The notes: generated by a model not told the origin, from the letters alone. 7,591 nt of DNA from Clostridia bacterium (GCA_017454565.1 JAFTCS010000291.1:1-7591), one strand, 5' to 3'; shown: positions 1 through 5,943, numbered from the stretch's first letter. Numbers and translations: made by a program.

Positions 1-93
1 GTGTTATGAGAGAATATTATTGTTTTGGTGTTGTCATCTTATTTGCTGATGATAGCAAAGAGTTAATGAGCGATGATGGCGTTAGGAACAAAG
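1..93. other. Left-edge stretch with no recognisable gene
   Basis: This AT-rich stretch shows no convincing coding sequence or RNA gene. The only forward ORF (6-137) runs straight through the terminator hairpin and has no ribosome binding site that can be seen inside the window. It is best read as intergenic DNA between the terminator and an unseen left neighbour. Confidence 0.5.
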
Positions 94-125
94 AACCCCC
101 GACCGGATTTCTCCAATCGGGGGTT
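94..125 (-). terminator. Rho-independent terminator of the secreted-protein gene
   Basis: A perfect 9-bp stem (AACCCCCGA at 94-102 with TCGGGGGTT at 117-125) encloses a smaller inner GGA/TCC pairing (105-107 with 112-114). Read on the minus strand it lies about 40 nt after the stop codon of the secreted-protein gene and is followed by the U-rich stretch CTTTGTTCC, as expected of an intrinsic terminator. The plus-strand side is also T-rich (TTGTGGTTGTTTAG), so it may work in both directions and also stop transcripts entering from the left. Confidence 0.85.
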
Positions 126-163
126 GTGGTTGTTTAGTTAGTTGTTATTGTTCTAAGGTTGGA

Positions 164-1156
164 TTATGAACCTGAAGGAACTGCAACGCCACTATCAGTT
201 GCTGCAGCACTAAGGGTTGTAAGTTTGAACTCAAGATTAACTGTCAGTTCATCAAGTGTTGCTGTAACGTTTTCAGATTTACAAGCAGCATCTTCACCTT
301 CATACCACATATAAACATATACCGGAGTTCCGTTCTGCTTAACACCAGGAAGCGAAGTAAGTCCTGTAGCAACAGTCATAGGAGCAGCGTGTGTGCTTGC
401 CGAGCTGTCAATTGCATTGGTAGCAGTTGAAGAAGCATTTACATAATAAGTACCCGTTGCACCAGAAACAGGAGCAAAGATGTAGAATTTTCCGCCAATC
501 TCTATACCAACTCTAAGCGACTTATTAAGTTCGGTAGATACTGAGCTTCCGGTAACATTAACAACAGAAATATTGAGATTCTGATCTCCATTAGCCAAGC
601 CTAAAGTTGTTGTTCCTTCGGTAGATGTCTTGAGGTAGTAAGTATACTTCAGATAGTATTTAGCATCATCGGCATCATAACCAGATGTACCAGAATCTAC
701 AAAATATACATCCTTCTTACCGTTTGTTCCAGCTACAGCAGCCTGTAATTCACTGGAAGTTAATGTGAGCGCTGTATATCCATCGTTCTTGTAGGTGGAT
801 GCAGAGCCAGCTCCTGCATTCGCTGCATCATTTGCAGTCTTACTTGTTGCATGATACCATGTACCAGTGTTTGCTGTTGAAGTAGGATACAGAGCAACCT
901 TAGCCGTTGCTAATTCAGCAGTTGTGTTTGCGGAATCATCCCAAATATCAGTTGCAGCGTAACCCTGTGTTTCAGAAATCAGAAGTCCGCCTTCTGCCTT
1001 AGCCTGTACAGCAAGATTCTGAACTGTAACTTCCTTATTCATGGTAAACCAAGCATAGGTTGAGGAAACGAGGGTGGTTGCGGATACCAAGAGCATGCAG
1101 GCGGCAGGTATGAGCTTGCGCGCCGCGCTTTGCTTTTTTGTAGTTGTCTTTTTCAT
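164..1156 (-). CDS. Secreted TasA/camelysin-like surface protein with SipW-type signal peptide (330 aa)
   Basis: The protein starts with a Lys/Arg-rich n-region (residues 2-14), a hydrophobic core (15-30) and the segment SSTYAWFTMNKEVTVQN. This resembles the signal-peptide end of SipW-dependent proteins of Firmicutes, where cleavage after a small residue just before a W/F-F-[ST] segment is usual (here probably after A35). The mature part (~295 aa) is rich in Ser, Thr, Ala, Gly and Asn, with many short beta-prone stretches and only one Cys (C292). It has no sorting signal such as LPxTG and no C-terminal membrane segment, so it is probably released or polymerised. Residues 171-175 (YTYYL), R215 and W284-C292 (WYEGEDAAC) are matched in the same order in the membrane-anchored protein at 2393-3151, which suggests a shared domain. 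The ATG is supported by AGAAAGGAA (1165-1173) 8 nt upstream. Its own promoter (1246-1274) and terminator make it a single-gene unit, divergent from the signal-peptidase run. Fibre or matrix subunit is the favoured role; an adhesin or unrelated surface protein is possible. Confidence 0.75.
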   Translation of the reverse strand: MKKTTTKKQSAARKLIPAACMLLVSATTLVSSTYAWFTMNKEVTVQNLAVQAKAEGGLLISETQGYAATDIWDDSANTTAELATAKVALYPTSTANTGTWYHATSKTANDAANAGAGSASTYKNDGYTALTLTSSELQAAVAGTNGKKDVYFVDSGTSGYDADDAKYYLKYTYYLKTSTEGTTTLGLANGDQNLNISVVNVTGSSVSTELNKSLRVGIEIGGKFYIFAPVSGATGTYYVNASSTATNAIDSSASTHAAPMTVATGLTSLPGVKQNGTPVYVYMWYEGEDAACKSENVTATLDELTVNLEFKLTTLSAAATDSGVAVPSGS

Positions 1157-1164
1157 ATCGCATT

Positions 1165-1173
1165 TTCCTTTCT
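1165..1173 (-). promoter_or_regulatory. Ribosome binding site of the secreted-protein gene
   Basis: The minus strand reads AGAAAGGAA here, 8 nt before the ATG at 1156. It fixes the start that gives the complete basic n-region of the signal peptide. Confidence 0.75.
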
Positions 1174-1189
1174 ATAGTTATTTAGTCAT

Positions 1190-1204
1190 GCCGGAAAGCC
1201 CGGC
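1190..1204 (-). other. Small GC hairpin in the leader of the secreted-protein gene
   Basis: GCCGG (1190-1194) pairs with CCGGC (1200-1204) around a 5-nt loop. It sits in the ~80-nt untranslated leader predicted from the promoter at 1246-1274, in otherwise AT-rich sequence, about 20 nt upstream of the ribosome binding site. It could stabilise the mRNA or bind a regulator. I cannot assign it to a known riboswitch class. Confidence 0.35.
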
Positions 1205-1245
1205 GGTGAATAAAATTGTACAAAAATGCCTATGTTGCTATGCCA

Positions 1246-1274
1246 ATTATACTATTTTGAGAGTTTAAAGTCAA
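1246..1274 (-). promoter_or_regulatory. Sigma-A-type promoter for the secreted-protein gene
   Basis: On the minus strand TTGACT (1274-1269) is followed after exactly 17 nt by a perfect TATAAT (1251-1246). Transcription would start near 1239, leaving an ~80-nt leader. Both boxes and the spacing are near consensus, so a high basal output is expected, in keeping with an abundant secreted subunit. Confidence 0.8.
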
Positions 1275-1395
1275 GTCTTTTACAAAAAAACTGCCGTCTT
1301 TTTCCAAATTAGTCGTTTTGAACAAGAATGGACTATTTTTATGATATCATTCTCACTACTGTGAACATTTATTGCACCTCACCATAAGCTTTGGT

Positions 1396-1424
1396 TTGAC
1401 TTTTCCAGTCTTGTATGGTAAAAT
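1396..1424 (+). promoter_or_regulatory. Sigma-A-type promoter for the EAL-protein gene and possibly the following run
   Basis: TTGACT (1396-1401) and TAAAAT (1419-1424) are separated by 17 nt. The predicted start near 1431 gives a leader of about 48 nt before the ATG at 1479. It points away from the promoter at 1246-1274, and both use the same TTGACT -35 box. The stretch between the two -35 boxes (1275-1395) is AT-rich and could hold shared operator sites, but I see no clear symmetric operator in it. Confidence 0.75.
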
Positions 1425-1463
1425 GGTGTAGATTATGAATATAATCATATTTCTGACGTTTTT

Positions 1464-1468
1464 AGGAG
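1464..1468 (+). promoter_or_regulatory. Ribosome binding site that selects the ATG at 1479
   Basis: AGGAG at 1464-1468 lies only 1 nt before an in-frame GTG at 1470, which is too close, and 10 nt before the ATG at 1479. The ATG is therefore the likely start. Confidence 0.7.
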
Positions 1469-1478
1469 CGTGTGCGGC

Positions 1479-2222
1479 ATGCCGGAAACCCCCAGTACAG
1501 TTGACGGTCTGCGCGCCATTGAGCTGAGCTTTCGTCCGCTGCGTGACATCGCTACCGGCCGGAGCGTGTGCTATTTAGCGCGCACACAATTGAATACGCC
1601 CGGGCTTGGCACCCTTATGCCCGAAACTTTTCGCCCCGCTGCCGACGCTTCGGGCAAAAGCGCGGAGCTGTTCGGCCTTGAAATGATGCAGCTTGCAGAG
1701 AGCATTCTTGCCCTGAAAGAGAGCGAACGAAATTTCAGGTGGGCGTCTCAGGAGCTTCCCCTGAGCCTGCTGCGCGACCGTACTACAGTTGAGGCTCTTG
1801 AAAAGATCTGCGAAAACTATTCCGTCTCCCCCGGCAGCTTCTGCTTTACCGTTCCCGAAAAGACGCTTGACGAAAAGGACGACAATGCTGCGGAAAATAT
1901 CGCTTACATGCGCAAGCTCGGCTTTCACGTGATGCTTACGGGCTTCGGCGAGAGCGGCTGCCCTTATATCAGGCTCTCTGAGTTTCTCGTGGACTATGTT
2001 ATGCTCAGCCCTGCCATCACTCTTTACATTGGCAAAAGCGAGAGAAGCGACCAGGCAGTGCGCTCGATCATCACGTTTATCAATGATCTTGGCTGTGAAC
2101 CAGTTGCTGACGGCGTTAAGTCAAGCACTCAGGCAGAGAAGCTGTACTCTTTCGGGTGCACATACTGCGCGGGTCCGCTTTCCGGAGAGTATCTCTCACT
2201 TTCACAGCTGACAAGCTTTTGA
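1479..2222 (+). CDS. Degenerate EAL-domain protein, probably catalytically inactive (247 aa)
   Basis: The whole protein has the length and order of a stand-alone EAL (c-di-GMP phosphodiesterase) domain with no sensor, GGDEF or membrane segment, so it should be cytoplasmic. Recognisable positions are FRPLRDIATGR (18-28, the usual P-L-x-D-x-x-T-G-x), FTVPEKTL (about 123-130, in place of the L-E-I-T-E strand), MRKLGFHVMLTGFGESG (DDFG replaced by TGFG at 154-157), and PVADGVKSSTQAEKLYSFGC (208 onward, the usual A-E-G-V-E-T and L-G-C-D-x-x-Q-G region). The EAL signature itself is replaced (VCYLARTQ), the N of the second strand is not seen, both Asp of DDFG are lost and the K-x-D strand reads YVMLSP. 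With most metal ligands missing, hydrolysis of c-di-GMP is unlikely. A receptor or protein-interaction role is inferred. It heads the plus-strand run that contains the signal peptidase, with a 170-nt gap to the next gene. Confidence 0.8.
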   Translation: MPETPSTVDGLRAIELSFRPLRDIATGRSVCYLARTQLNTPGLGTLMPETFRPAADASGKSAELFGLEMMQLAESILALKESERNFRWASQELPLSLLRDRTTVEALEKICENYSVSPGSFCFTVPEKTLDEKDDNAAENIAYMRKLGFHVMLTGFGESGCPYIRLSEFLVDYVMLSPAITLYIGKSERSDQAVRSIITFINDLGCEPVADGVKSSTQAEKLYSFGCTYCAGPLSGEYLSLSQLTSF

Positions 2223-2230
2223 GCTTGTCA
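2209..2230 (+). terminator. Stem-loop over the EAL-gene stop codon
   Basis: TGACAAGCT (2209-2217) and AGCTTGTCA (2222-2230) form a perfect 9-bp stem with the 4-nt loop TTTG, and the TGA stop (2220-2222) lies inside the hairpin. No U-tract follows (the next bases are CGTTGTGCC), so full intrinsic termination is doubtful. Partial termination or mRNA processing that separates EAL expression from the downstream genes is possible. Confidence 0.4.
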
Positions 2231-2378
2231 CGTTGTGCCGGCATAAATACAGACCATTCAGCATAATGCTCTTGTATGCGGTTATCCGGTACGGTGGGCC
2301 ATCGGAAAGCTTTCTCCATACATTCTATTACGGTAAGCCGGAAAACTTTACACAATAAAGCAAATTACTTTACAGAAC

Positions 2379-2385
2379 GAAGGTG
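2379..2385 (+). promoter_or_regulatory. Ribosome binding site that selects the GTG start at 2393
   Basis: GAAGGTG lies 7 nt before the GTG at 2393. The ATG at 2391 is in a different frame, and the upstream in-frame ATG at 2276 has no purine-rich site and would add 39 residues unlike the rest of the protein. Confidence 0.6.
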
Positions 2386-2392
2386 CTTTCAT

Positions 2393-3151
2393 GTGGCTAA
2401 GAAATCCACAAATGTAGAACCTAAAAGCAAAGATACTCACAAGACCGACATGAGAGACGTGCTTGAACTAAGGCGAACGGCAAAGGAGACCAAGCGCTAC
2501 AAGGTCCTTATGAGAATACTTGCGCTCATTATCCTCATTCTTATTATCCTTATCGCGATAGGCTATGCAATTTCCTACTTTTATAATAAGTTCGGAAGCT
2601 TTACCGTAAAGATAGACAAGTACGACATGGTACAGCAGGGTCTTACCCTTTCGGAAACTCCGGACTACACCATAGCCACCGCTGTGCTAAATGCCGGGAT
2701 CGTCTATAACATGACCAACATCAGCGGAGAGGATATCCCTGACAATGTAGATCAGATAAACGGCACGCACAACGGCGAAAACTATATCGCCTACACCTTC
2801 TACCTGATAAACTCAGGCGACAGCACCATCTCTTACTCGGGCGAAATGAATATCGAAAACGTCACCAAAAACGTAGATGAGGCCATCCGCATTGCCGTTT
2901 ACAAGAACGGCAAGAAAACCGTATACGGCAAAACCAAATCCAGCGGCGGAGGCAAGGAAAGCGACTGCGACTCCACGTTCCTGTCTTCGACCATTGTTAT
3001 GCGCGAGCTGCGGGAAAAATTTGAGCCAAAGGCCAAGGACAAATATACGGTGGTCATCTGGCTCGAAGGCAATGATCCCGACTGCCTTGACAACATCGTT
3101 GGCGGCACCCTTAAACTCGGAATGAACTTCCATATTACTGAAACAACATAA
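2393..3151 (+). CDS. Membrane-anchored surface protein related to the divergent secreted protein (252 aa)
   Basis: A basic, hydrophilic N-terminus (1-37) precedes one strong membrane segment (about 38-62, ILALIILILIILIAIGYAI), and an extracytoplasmic domain of about 185 residues follows. The many positive charges before the segment predict an N-in, C-out orientation. No cleavable SipW-type end (TYAWFT) follows the segment, so it should stay anchored. In the outer domain YTFYL (134-138), R166 and WLEGNDPDC (223-231) match YTYYL, R215 and WYEGEDAAC of the secreted protein at 164-1156 in the same order, and the region after the Cys also aligns loosely to FHITET against FKLTT. I infer an uncleaved relative that could act as base or anchor for the secreted subunit. 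A GTG start is used. The signal peptidase gene begins 17 nt downstream, so the two are almost certainly co-transcribed. No named family is certain. Confidence 0.75.
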   Translation: MAKKSTNVEPKSKDTHKTDMRDVLELRRTAKETKRYKVLMRILALIILILIILIAIGYAISYFYNKFGSFTVKIDKYDMVQQGLTLSETPDYTIATAVLNAGIVYNMTNISGEDIPDNVDQINGTHNGENYIAYTFYLINSGDSTISYSGEMNIENVTKNVDEAIRIAVYKNGKKTVYGKTKSSGGGKESDCDSTFLSSTIVMRELREKFEPKAKDKYTVVIWLEGNDPDCLDNIVGGTLKLGMNFHITETT

Positions 3152-3153
3152 TC

Positions 3154-3160
3154 AAAGGAG
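3154..3160 (+). promoter_or_regulatory. Ribosome binding site of the signal peptidase gene
   Basis: AAAGGAG, 8 nt before the ATG at 3169 and just after the stop of the upstream gene, supports both the start choice and translation from a shared transcript. Confidence 0.75.
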
Positions 3161-3168
3161 AACACAAA

Positions 3169-4146
3169 ATGAAAAAGGTACTGAAAATTCTCGCCAACAT
3201 CGCAGCATGGCTGATCGTGATCTTCGCGCTTCTTGTAACTATACTGGTTTTTTCATCTACAAACAACAACGGTGTTCCCCAGCTCTTCGGGCTTATCCCC
3301 ATGACAGTAGAATCCCCGTCTATGAGACCCACGTTTGAACAGGGCGACCTTATCATTACCAAACAGATAGACGATCCCACAACATTGCAGGAAGGCGACG
3401 TTATCTCTTTCTGGACTATCATTGACGGTCAGAAAGTAAAGAACACCCACCGTATCGTGAGAATAGAGAACAATAACGGTGTGCTGAGCTTCATCACCCG
3501 AGGCGACAACAACCCCATTGACGACGAAATGCCCACCTACCCTGCTGACATTATCGGCAAGTGGACCGGCGTGAGCATGGGCGGAGCAGGCAACATAGTG
3601 GCTTTCCTGCGCACCAGACTCGGTTTCTTTATCTGTATACTTATCCCCATGGTGCTGTTCTTCCTGTTTGAGCTTTACAAGTTCATTGTTACCGTTGTAA
3701 GGGTCAGACGTCCTGCCGAAGCACCTCAGCTCGACGAAGAGGAGATCAAGCGACGCGCTATTGAGGAATACCTTGCCGCACAGAAAGAAAAAGAAGCAAA
3801 CGAAAAGTCTGACGAAAAAAAGTCTGACGATACCGAAAAATCCAAGGATGAAAAAGCTTCTGAGATCAAGGACGAGGAAAAGAAGTCTGATGACGCTGAA
3901 AAGTCTAAGGACGAAAAGCCCTCTGACAGCAAGGACGATGAAAAGAAGTCCGATGATGCAGAAAAGTCCAAGGACGAAAAAACCTTTGACAGCAAGGACG
4001 AAGAAAAGAAGTCTGATGACGCAGAAAAGTCCAAGGACGAAAAAACCTCTGACAGCAAGGACGAAGAAAAGAAGTCTGATGACGCTGAAAAGGCTGAGGA
4101 TGAAAAGACTTCCGAAAAGAAAGAAACTGACAAAAAGTCGGAATAA
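3169..4146 (+). CDS. sipW: SipW-like (ER-type) signal peptidase I with a repetitive charged C-terminal tail (325 aa)
   Basis: This is a membrane serine protease that removes signal peptides from exported proteins. A first membrane segment (about 8-28) is followed by the catalytic domain: ESPSMRPTF (48-56) with nucleophile S51; GDLIITK and GDVISF (59-65, 76-81); NTHRIVRI (92-99) with H94, where bacterial LepB enzymes have a Lys; and TRGDNNPIDDE (110-120). A Ser-His pair marks the S26B class of SipW and eukaryotic/archaeal signal peptidases. A second membrane segment (about 151-177) is followed by RVRR and a cytoplasmic tail of about 148 residues, far longer than in SipW, which is about 190 aa in Bacillus. 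The tail starts with a helical Glu/Lys stretch (188-216) and then five 21-residue repeats (217-321). It lies between a likely anchored surface protein and a membrane AAA+ protein. The divergent TYAWFT protein is the obvious candidate substrate (inference). Confidence 0.9.
   Translation: MKKVLKILANIAAWLIVIFALLVTILVFSSTNNNGVPQLFGLIPMTVESPSMRPTFEQGDLIITKQIDDPTTLQEGDVISFWTIIDGQKVKNTHRIVRIENNNGVLSFITRGDNNPIDDEMPTYPADIIGKWTGVSMGGAGNIVAFLRTRLGFFICILIPMVLFFLFELYKFIVTVVRVRRPAEAPQLDEEEIKRRAIEEYLAAQKEKEANEKSDEKKSDDTEKSKDEKASEIKDEEKKSDDAEKSKDEKPSDSKDDEKKSDDAEKSKDEKTFDSKDEEKKSDDAEKSKDEKTSDSKDEEKKSDDAEKAEDEKTSEKKETDKKSE
3817..4131 (+). repeat. Five tandem 63-bp in-frame repeats encoding the charged tail of the signal peptidase
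   Basis: Units start at 3817, 3880, 3943, 4006 and 4069. The core is KKSDDAEKSKDEK followed by x-S-D-S-K-D-E-E (21 residues), and a partial sixth unit (KKSE) ends the protein. Units 3 and 4 differ at only 3 of 63 bases, while units 1 and 5 are more diverged, as expected for recent expansion in the middle of an array. The product is a low-complexity polyampholyte with almost balanced Lys and Asp/Glu and no hydrophobic core, so probably disordered or a long single helix. Confidence 0.95.
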
Positions 4147-4154
4147 ACTAAAGA

Positions 4155-4188
4155 GGATGCCCTTTCCGCTCAACACGGGAGGGCATCC
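4155..4188 (+). terminator. Hairpin between the signal peptidase and AAA+ genes
   Basis: GGATGCCCT (4155-4163) pairs perfectly with AGGGCATCC (4180-4188), and a further CCG/CGG pairing (4166-4168 with 4176-4178) extends inside. It begins 8 nt after the peptidase stop. The sequence after it (GCACCCGCTTATTT) is not a clean U-tract, so it may be a leaky terminator or an mRNA-stabilising or processing element that sets different levels for the upstream and downstream genes. Confidence 0.5.
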
Positions 4189-4203
4189 GCACCCGCTTAT
4201 TTA

Positions 4204-4209
4204 AGAGGA
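4204..4209 (+). promoter_or_regulatory. Ribosome binding site of the AAA+ gene
   Basis: AGAGGA lies 7 nt before the ATG at 4217 and supports the start that includes the N-terminal membrane region. Confidence 0.65.
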
Positions 4210-4216
4210 TGATGCT

Positions 4217-5806
4217 ATGGAAAACTTTCTGAAATGGTTTTTTGCCTTTATTACCGAGATCCTGCAGGGCTTTGCCCTGATATTCACAGGATTGTGGAAC
4301 GGCATAGTACAGATCTTCAATATTGGCAGATATATAGATATTTTCAAGGAGTATTCCACCCAGTTCGGGGCACTGGAATGGATATTGTCCATTCTGGCAA
4401 TTCTTGTGGTCATTGCTCTGTTTGCTCTGATTATTTTCTTGATTGTGCTGGTAATACGAAAATATATACGTTTCCGGCATTCCATTGTCAGCAACGAGGA
4501 TCTGCTTGAAGAAATAGCCGAACTGCAGCAGCGCGTTATCAGGATGGTCAAGGAAAAGGACGAGATCATGGCTATAAAGGTAGCGCAGATGGGTCTGCCT
4601 TCTTCCGGAGCTGTTCCTATGCTTGGATCTTCACAACAGCTTGCCGCAGACGGAACAGTCTCCGCTGCCGGCGAGGGCGGAGAAGATGCAGCGCAGCCGA
4701 TCGATGCCGGCATTGTACAGACCAGTGAGCGCCGTTTCTCAAAGCTCATGGAGGTGGACAGTTTCTATACAAACTTTACTCCGCCTGAATACGAAAACGA
4801 TATCACTCTTAAGGATATCGTGGAGCGCTACCGTAATTTTGCCTGCTCGCGCATGAATCTGTACTACGATTACAAAACAATACGCCTGTTCATTGCAGGC
4901 ATGGCTTCAACAAAGCTCATTATCCTGCAGGGTATTTCCGGTACAGGTAAAACCTCTCTGCCCTACTCCTTCGGTAAGTTCCTGCAGAACGACACGACTA
5001 TTGCGTCTGTACAGCCTTCCTGGCGTGACCGTACAGAGCTGTTCGGATACTTCAACGAATTTACCAAGAACTTCAACGAGACCGAAGTGCTCAAACGTAT
5101 CTATTCATCAGGATATAATGACGACCTGAACCTGATACTTCTCGATGAGATGAACATCGCCCGTATTGAGTATTACTTTGCAGAAATGCTGTCCATTCTC
5201 GAAATGCCCAACGCGGAGGAATGGGAGCTGGATATCGTGCCTAATGCCTGGAGCACCGACCCTGTCAAGCTCGACCACGGAAAGATACACATTCCGCAGA
5301 ACATCTGGTATGTAGGCACCGCTAACAACGACGACTCGACTTTCGTCATATCCGATAAAGTCTACGACCGTGCCCAGCCTATCAATCTGGATGAAAAGGG
5401 TATCGCTTTTGAGGCGCCCGACACTCCGCCGGTGCGTCTGAGCTATTCGCATCTTAACGCAATGTTTGAAGAAGCTTTCAAGATGTACCCCATCTCACAG
5501 GATAACCTGAAGAAGGTTCATCAGCTTGACCTTTGGGTAATTGAAAAACTGCGTGTTGCTTTCGGTAACCGTATCTTAAAGCAGATGGGGCTGTTTGTGC
5601 CCGTATATGTTGCATGCGGCGGCGATGAACTGGACGGCATTGATTATGTACTTGCTACAAAGATATTCCGTAAGTTTGAATCACTGAACCTTGCAATGCT
5701 TCGTGAAGAGCTGAAAGAACTCTGCGTTTACCTGCAGAAGCTTTTCGGAAAGAACAAAATGGGCGAATCCATTGCCTATCTCGAACGTTTGCAGAAGCTC
5801 TTCTAA
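4217..5806 (+). CDS. Membrane-tethered McrB-like AAA+ ATPase (529 aa)
   Basis: The N-terminal part has a moderately hydrophobic stretch (about 11-33), then a strong membrane segment (about 54-80) followed by RKYIRFR. The positive charges place the rest in the cytoplasm. A predicted coiled coil (about 93-120) and a low-complexity Gly/Ala/Ser linker (about 127-170) lead to the AAA+ domain: Walker A GISGTGKTS (239-247), the conserved W-R-D-R-T-E-L-F-G-Y segment (269-278), Walker B LILLDEMN (306-313), and sensor region YVGTANNDDSTFVISDKVYD (365-384) with R385. The LDEMN Walker B and the GT-x-N...SDKV-x-DRA segment are typical of the McrB branch, which in McrBC uses nucleotide hydrolysis to drive a nuclease partner. 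The usual N-terminal DNA-recognition domain is absent and replaced by the membrane region. The next gene (6269 onward) is the likely partner. Roles in surface assembly or in membrane-linked defence are both inferences. Confidence 0.85.
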   Translation: MENFLKWFFAFITEILQGFALIFTGLWNGIVQIFNIGRYIDIFKEYSTQFGALEWILSILAILVVIALFALIIFLIVLVIRKYIRFRHSIVSNEDLLEEIAELQQRVIRMVKEKDEIMAIKVAQMGLPSSGAVPMLGSSQQLAADGTVSAAGEGGEDAAQPIDAGIVQTSERRFSKLMEVDSFYTNFTPPEYENDITLKDIVERYRNFACSRMNLYYDYKTIRLFIAGMASTKLIILQGISGTGKTSLPYSFGKFLQNDTTIASVQPSWRDRTELFGYFNEFTKNFNETEVLKRIYSSGYNDDLNLILLDEMNIARIEYYFAEMLSILEMPNAEEWELDIVPNAWSTDPVKLDHGKIHIPQNIWYVGTANNDDSTFVISDKVYDRAQPINLDEKGIAFEAPDTPPVRLSYSHLNAMFEEAFKMYPISQDNLKKVHQLDLWVIEKLRVAFGNRILKQMGLFVPVYVACGGDELDGIDYVLATKIFRKFESLNLAMLREELKELCVYLQKLFGKNKMGESIAYLERLQKLF

Positions 5807-5861
5807 GAGTGTTGTACCCACTTTTCGGGAGGCTCTCTCCCCTATATATTGATTTTCTTGT

Positions 5862-5888
5862 TTGTCCTGCTCCATTGGGGCAGGACAA
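5862..5888. terminator. Strong hairpin after the AAA+ gene
   Basis: TTGTCCTGC (5862-5870) pairs perfectly with GCAGGACAA (5880-5888), and TCC/GGG inside extends the stem to about 12 bp (including one T-G pair) with a 3-nt ATT loop. It lies 56 nt after the AAA+ stop codon. The T-rich stretch precedes rather than follows it on the plus strand, so it is not a textbook intrinsic terminator in either direction. A role in ending or processing the mRNA is still likely. Confidence 0.45.
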
Positions 5889-5918
5889 GCTTGTAGTGTA
5901 ACCGGTGACCGGCGCAGA

Positions 5919-5943
5919 GCCGGCGCTCCCAATTCGCGCCGGC
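5919..5943. repeat. GC-rich inverted repeat at the edge of the intergenic repeat array
   Basis: GCCGGCGC (5919-5926) is complementary to GCGCCGGC (5936-5943) across a 9-nt loop. It overlaps the first bases of repeat copy 1 and competes with a second possible stem, CCGGCG-AGC-CGCCGG (5939-5953), which is also present in copy 2. Confidence 0.6.

Noticed and set aside
6..137. 43-codon forward ORF at the left edge
   Set aside because: It runs through the terminator hairpin and shows no coding features.
1157..1245. Riboswitch (for example c-di-GMP type) in the leader of the secreted-protein gene
   Set aside because: Only one 5-bp hairpin is visible, and the conserved core sequences of the c-di-GMP classes are not present.
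1074..1268. Plus-strand 64-residue ORF across the start and promoter of the secreted-protein gene
   Set aside because: It is antisense to the signal-peptide region and crosses the promoter, with no supporting ribosome binding site.
1470..1478. GTG start giving a 250-residue EAL protein
   Set aside because: The AGGAG site is only 1 nt from this GTG. The ATG at 1479 has proper spacing.
2276..2392. Upstream ATG extending the membrane-anchored protein by 39 residues
   Set aside because: It has no ribosome binding site, and the added residues look non-coding. GAAGGTG at 2379-2385 fits the GTG at 2393.
2223..2392. Separate promoter for the anchored-protein/peptidase genes
   Set aside because: Candidate boxes such as TTGTCA and TTTACA have no acceptable -10 at 16-18 nt, so no internal promoter is claimed. 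Apart from the end of the stop-codon hairpin and a 10-bp palindrome GAAAGCTTTC at 2305-2314, nothing stands out in this gap.
3253..4176. Long minus-strand ORFs opposite the signal peptidase (also 3726-4133)
   Set aside because: They mirror the charged repeat array and give low-complexity Phe/Leu/Val or Ser/Phe-rich peptides. The plus frame has catalytic motifs and a ribosome binding site.
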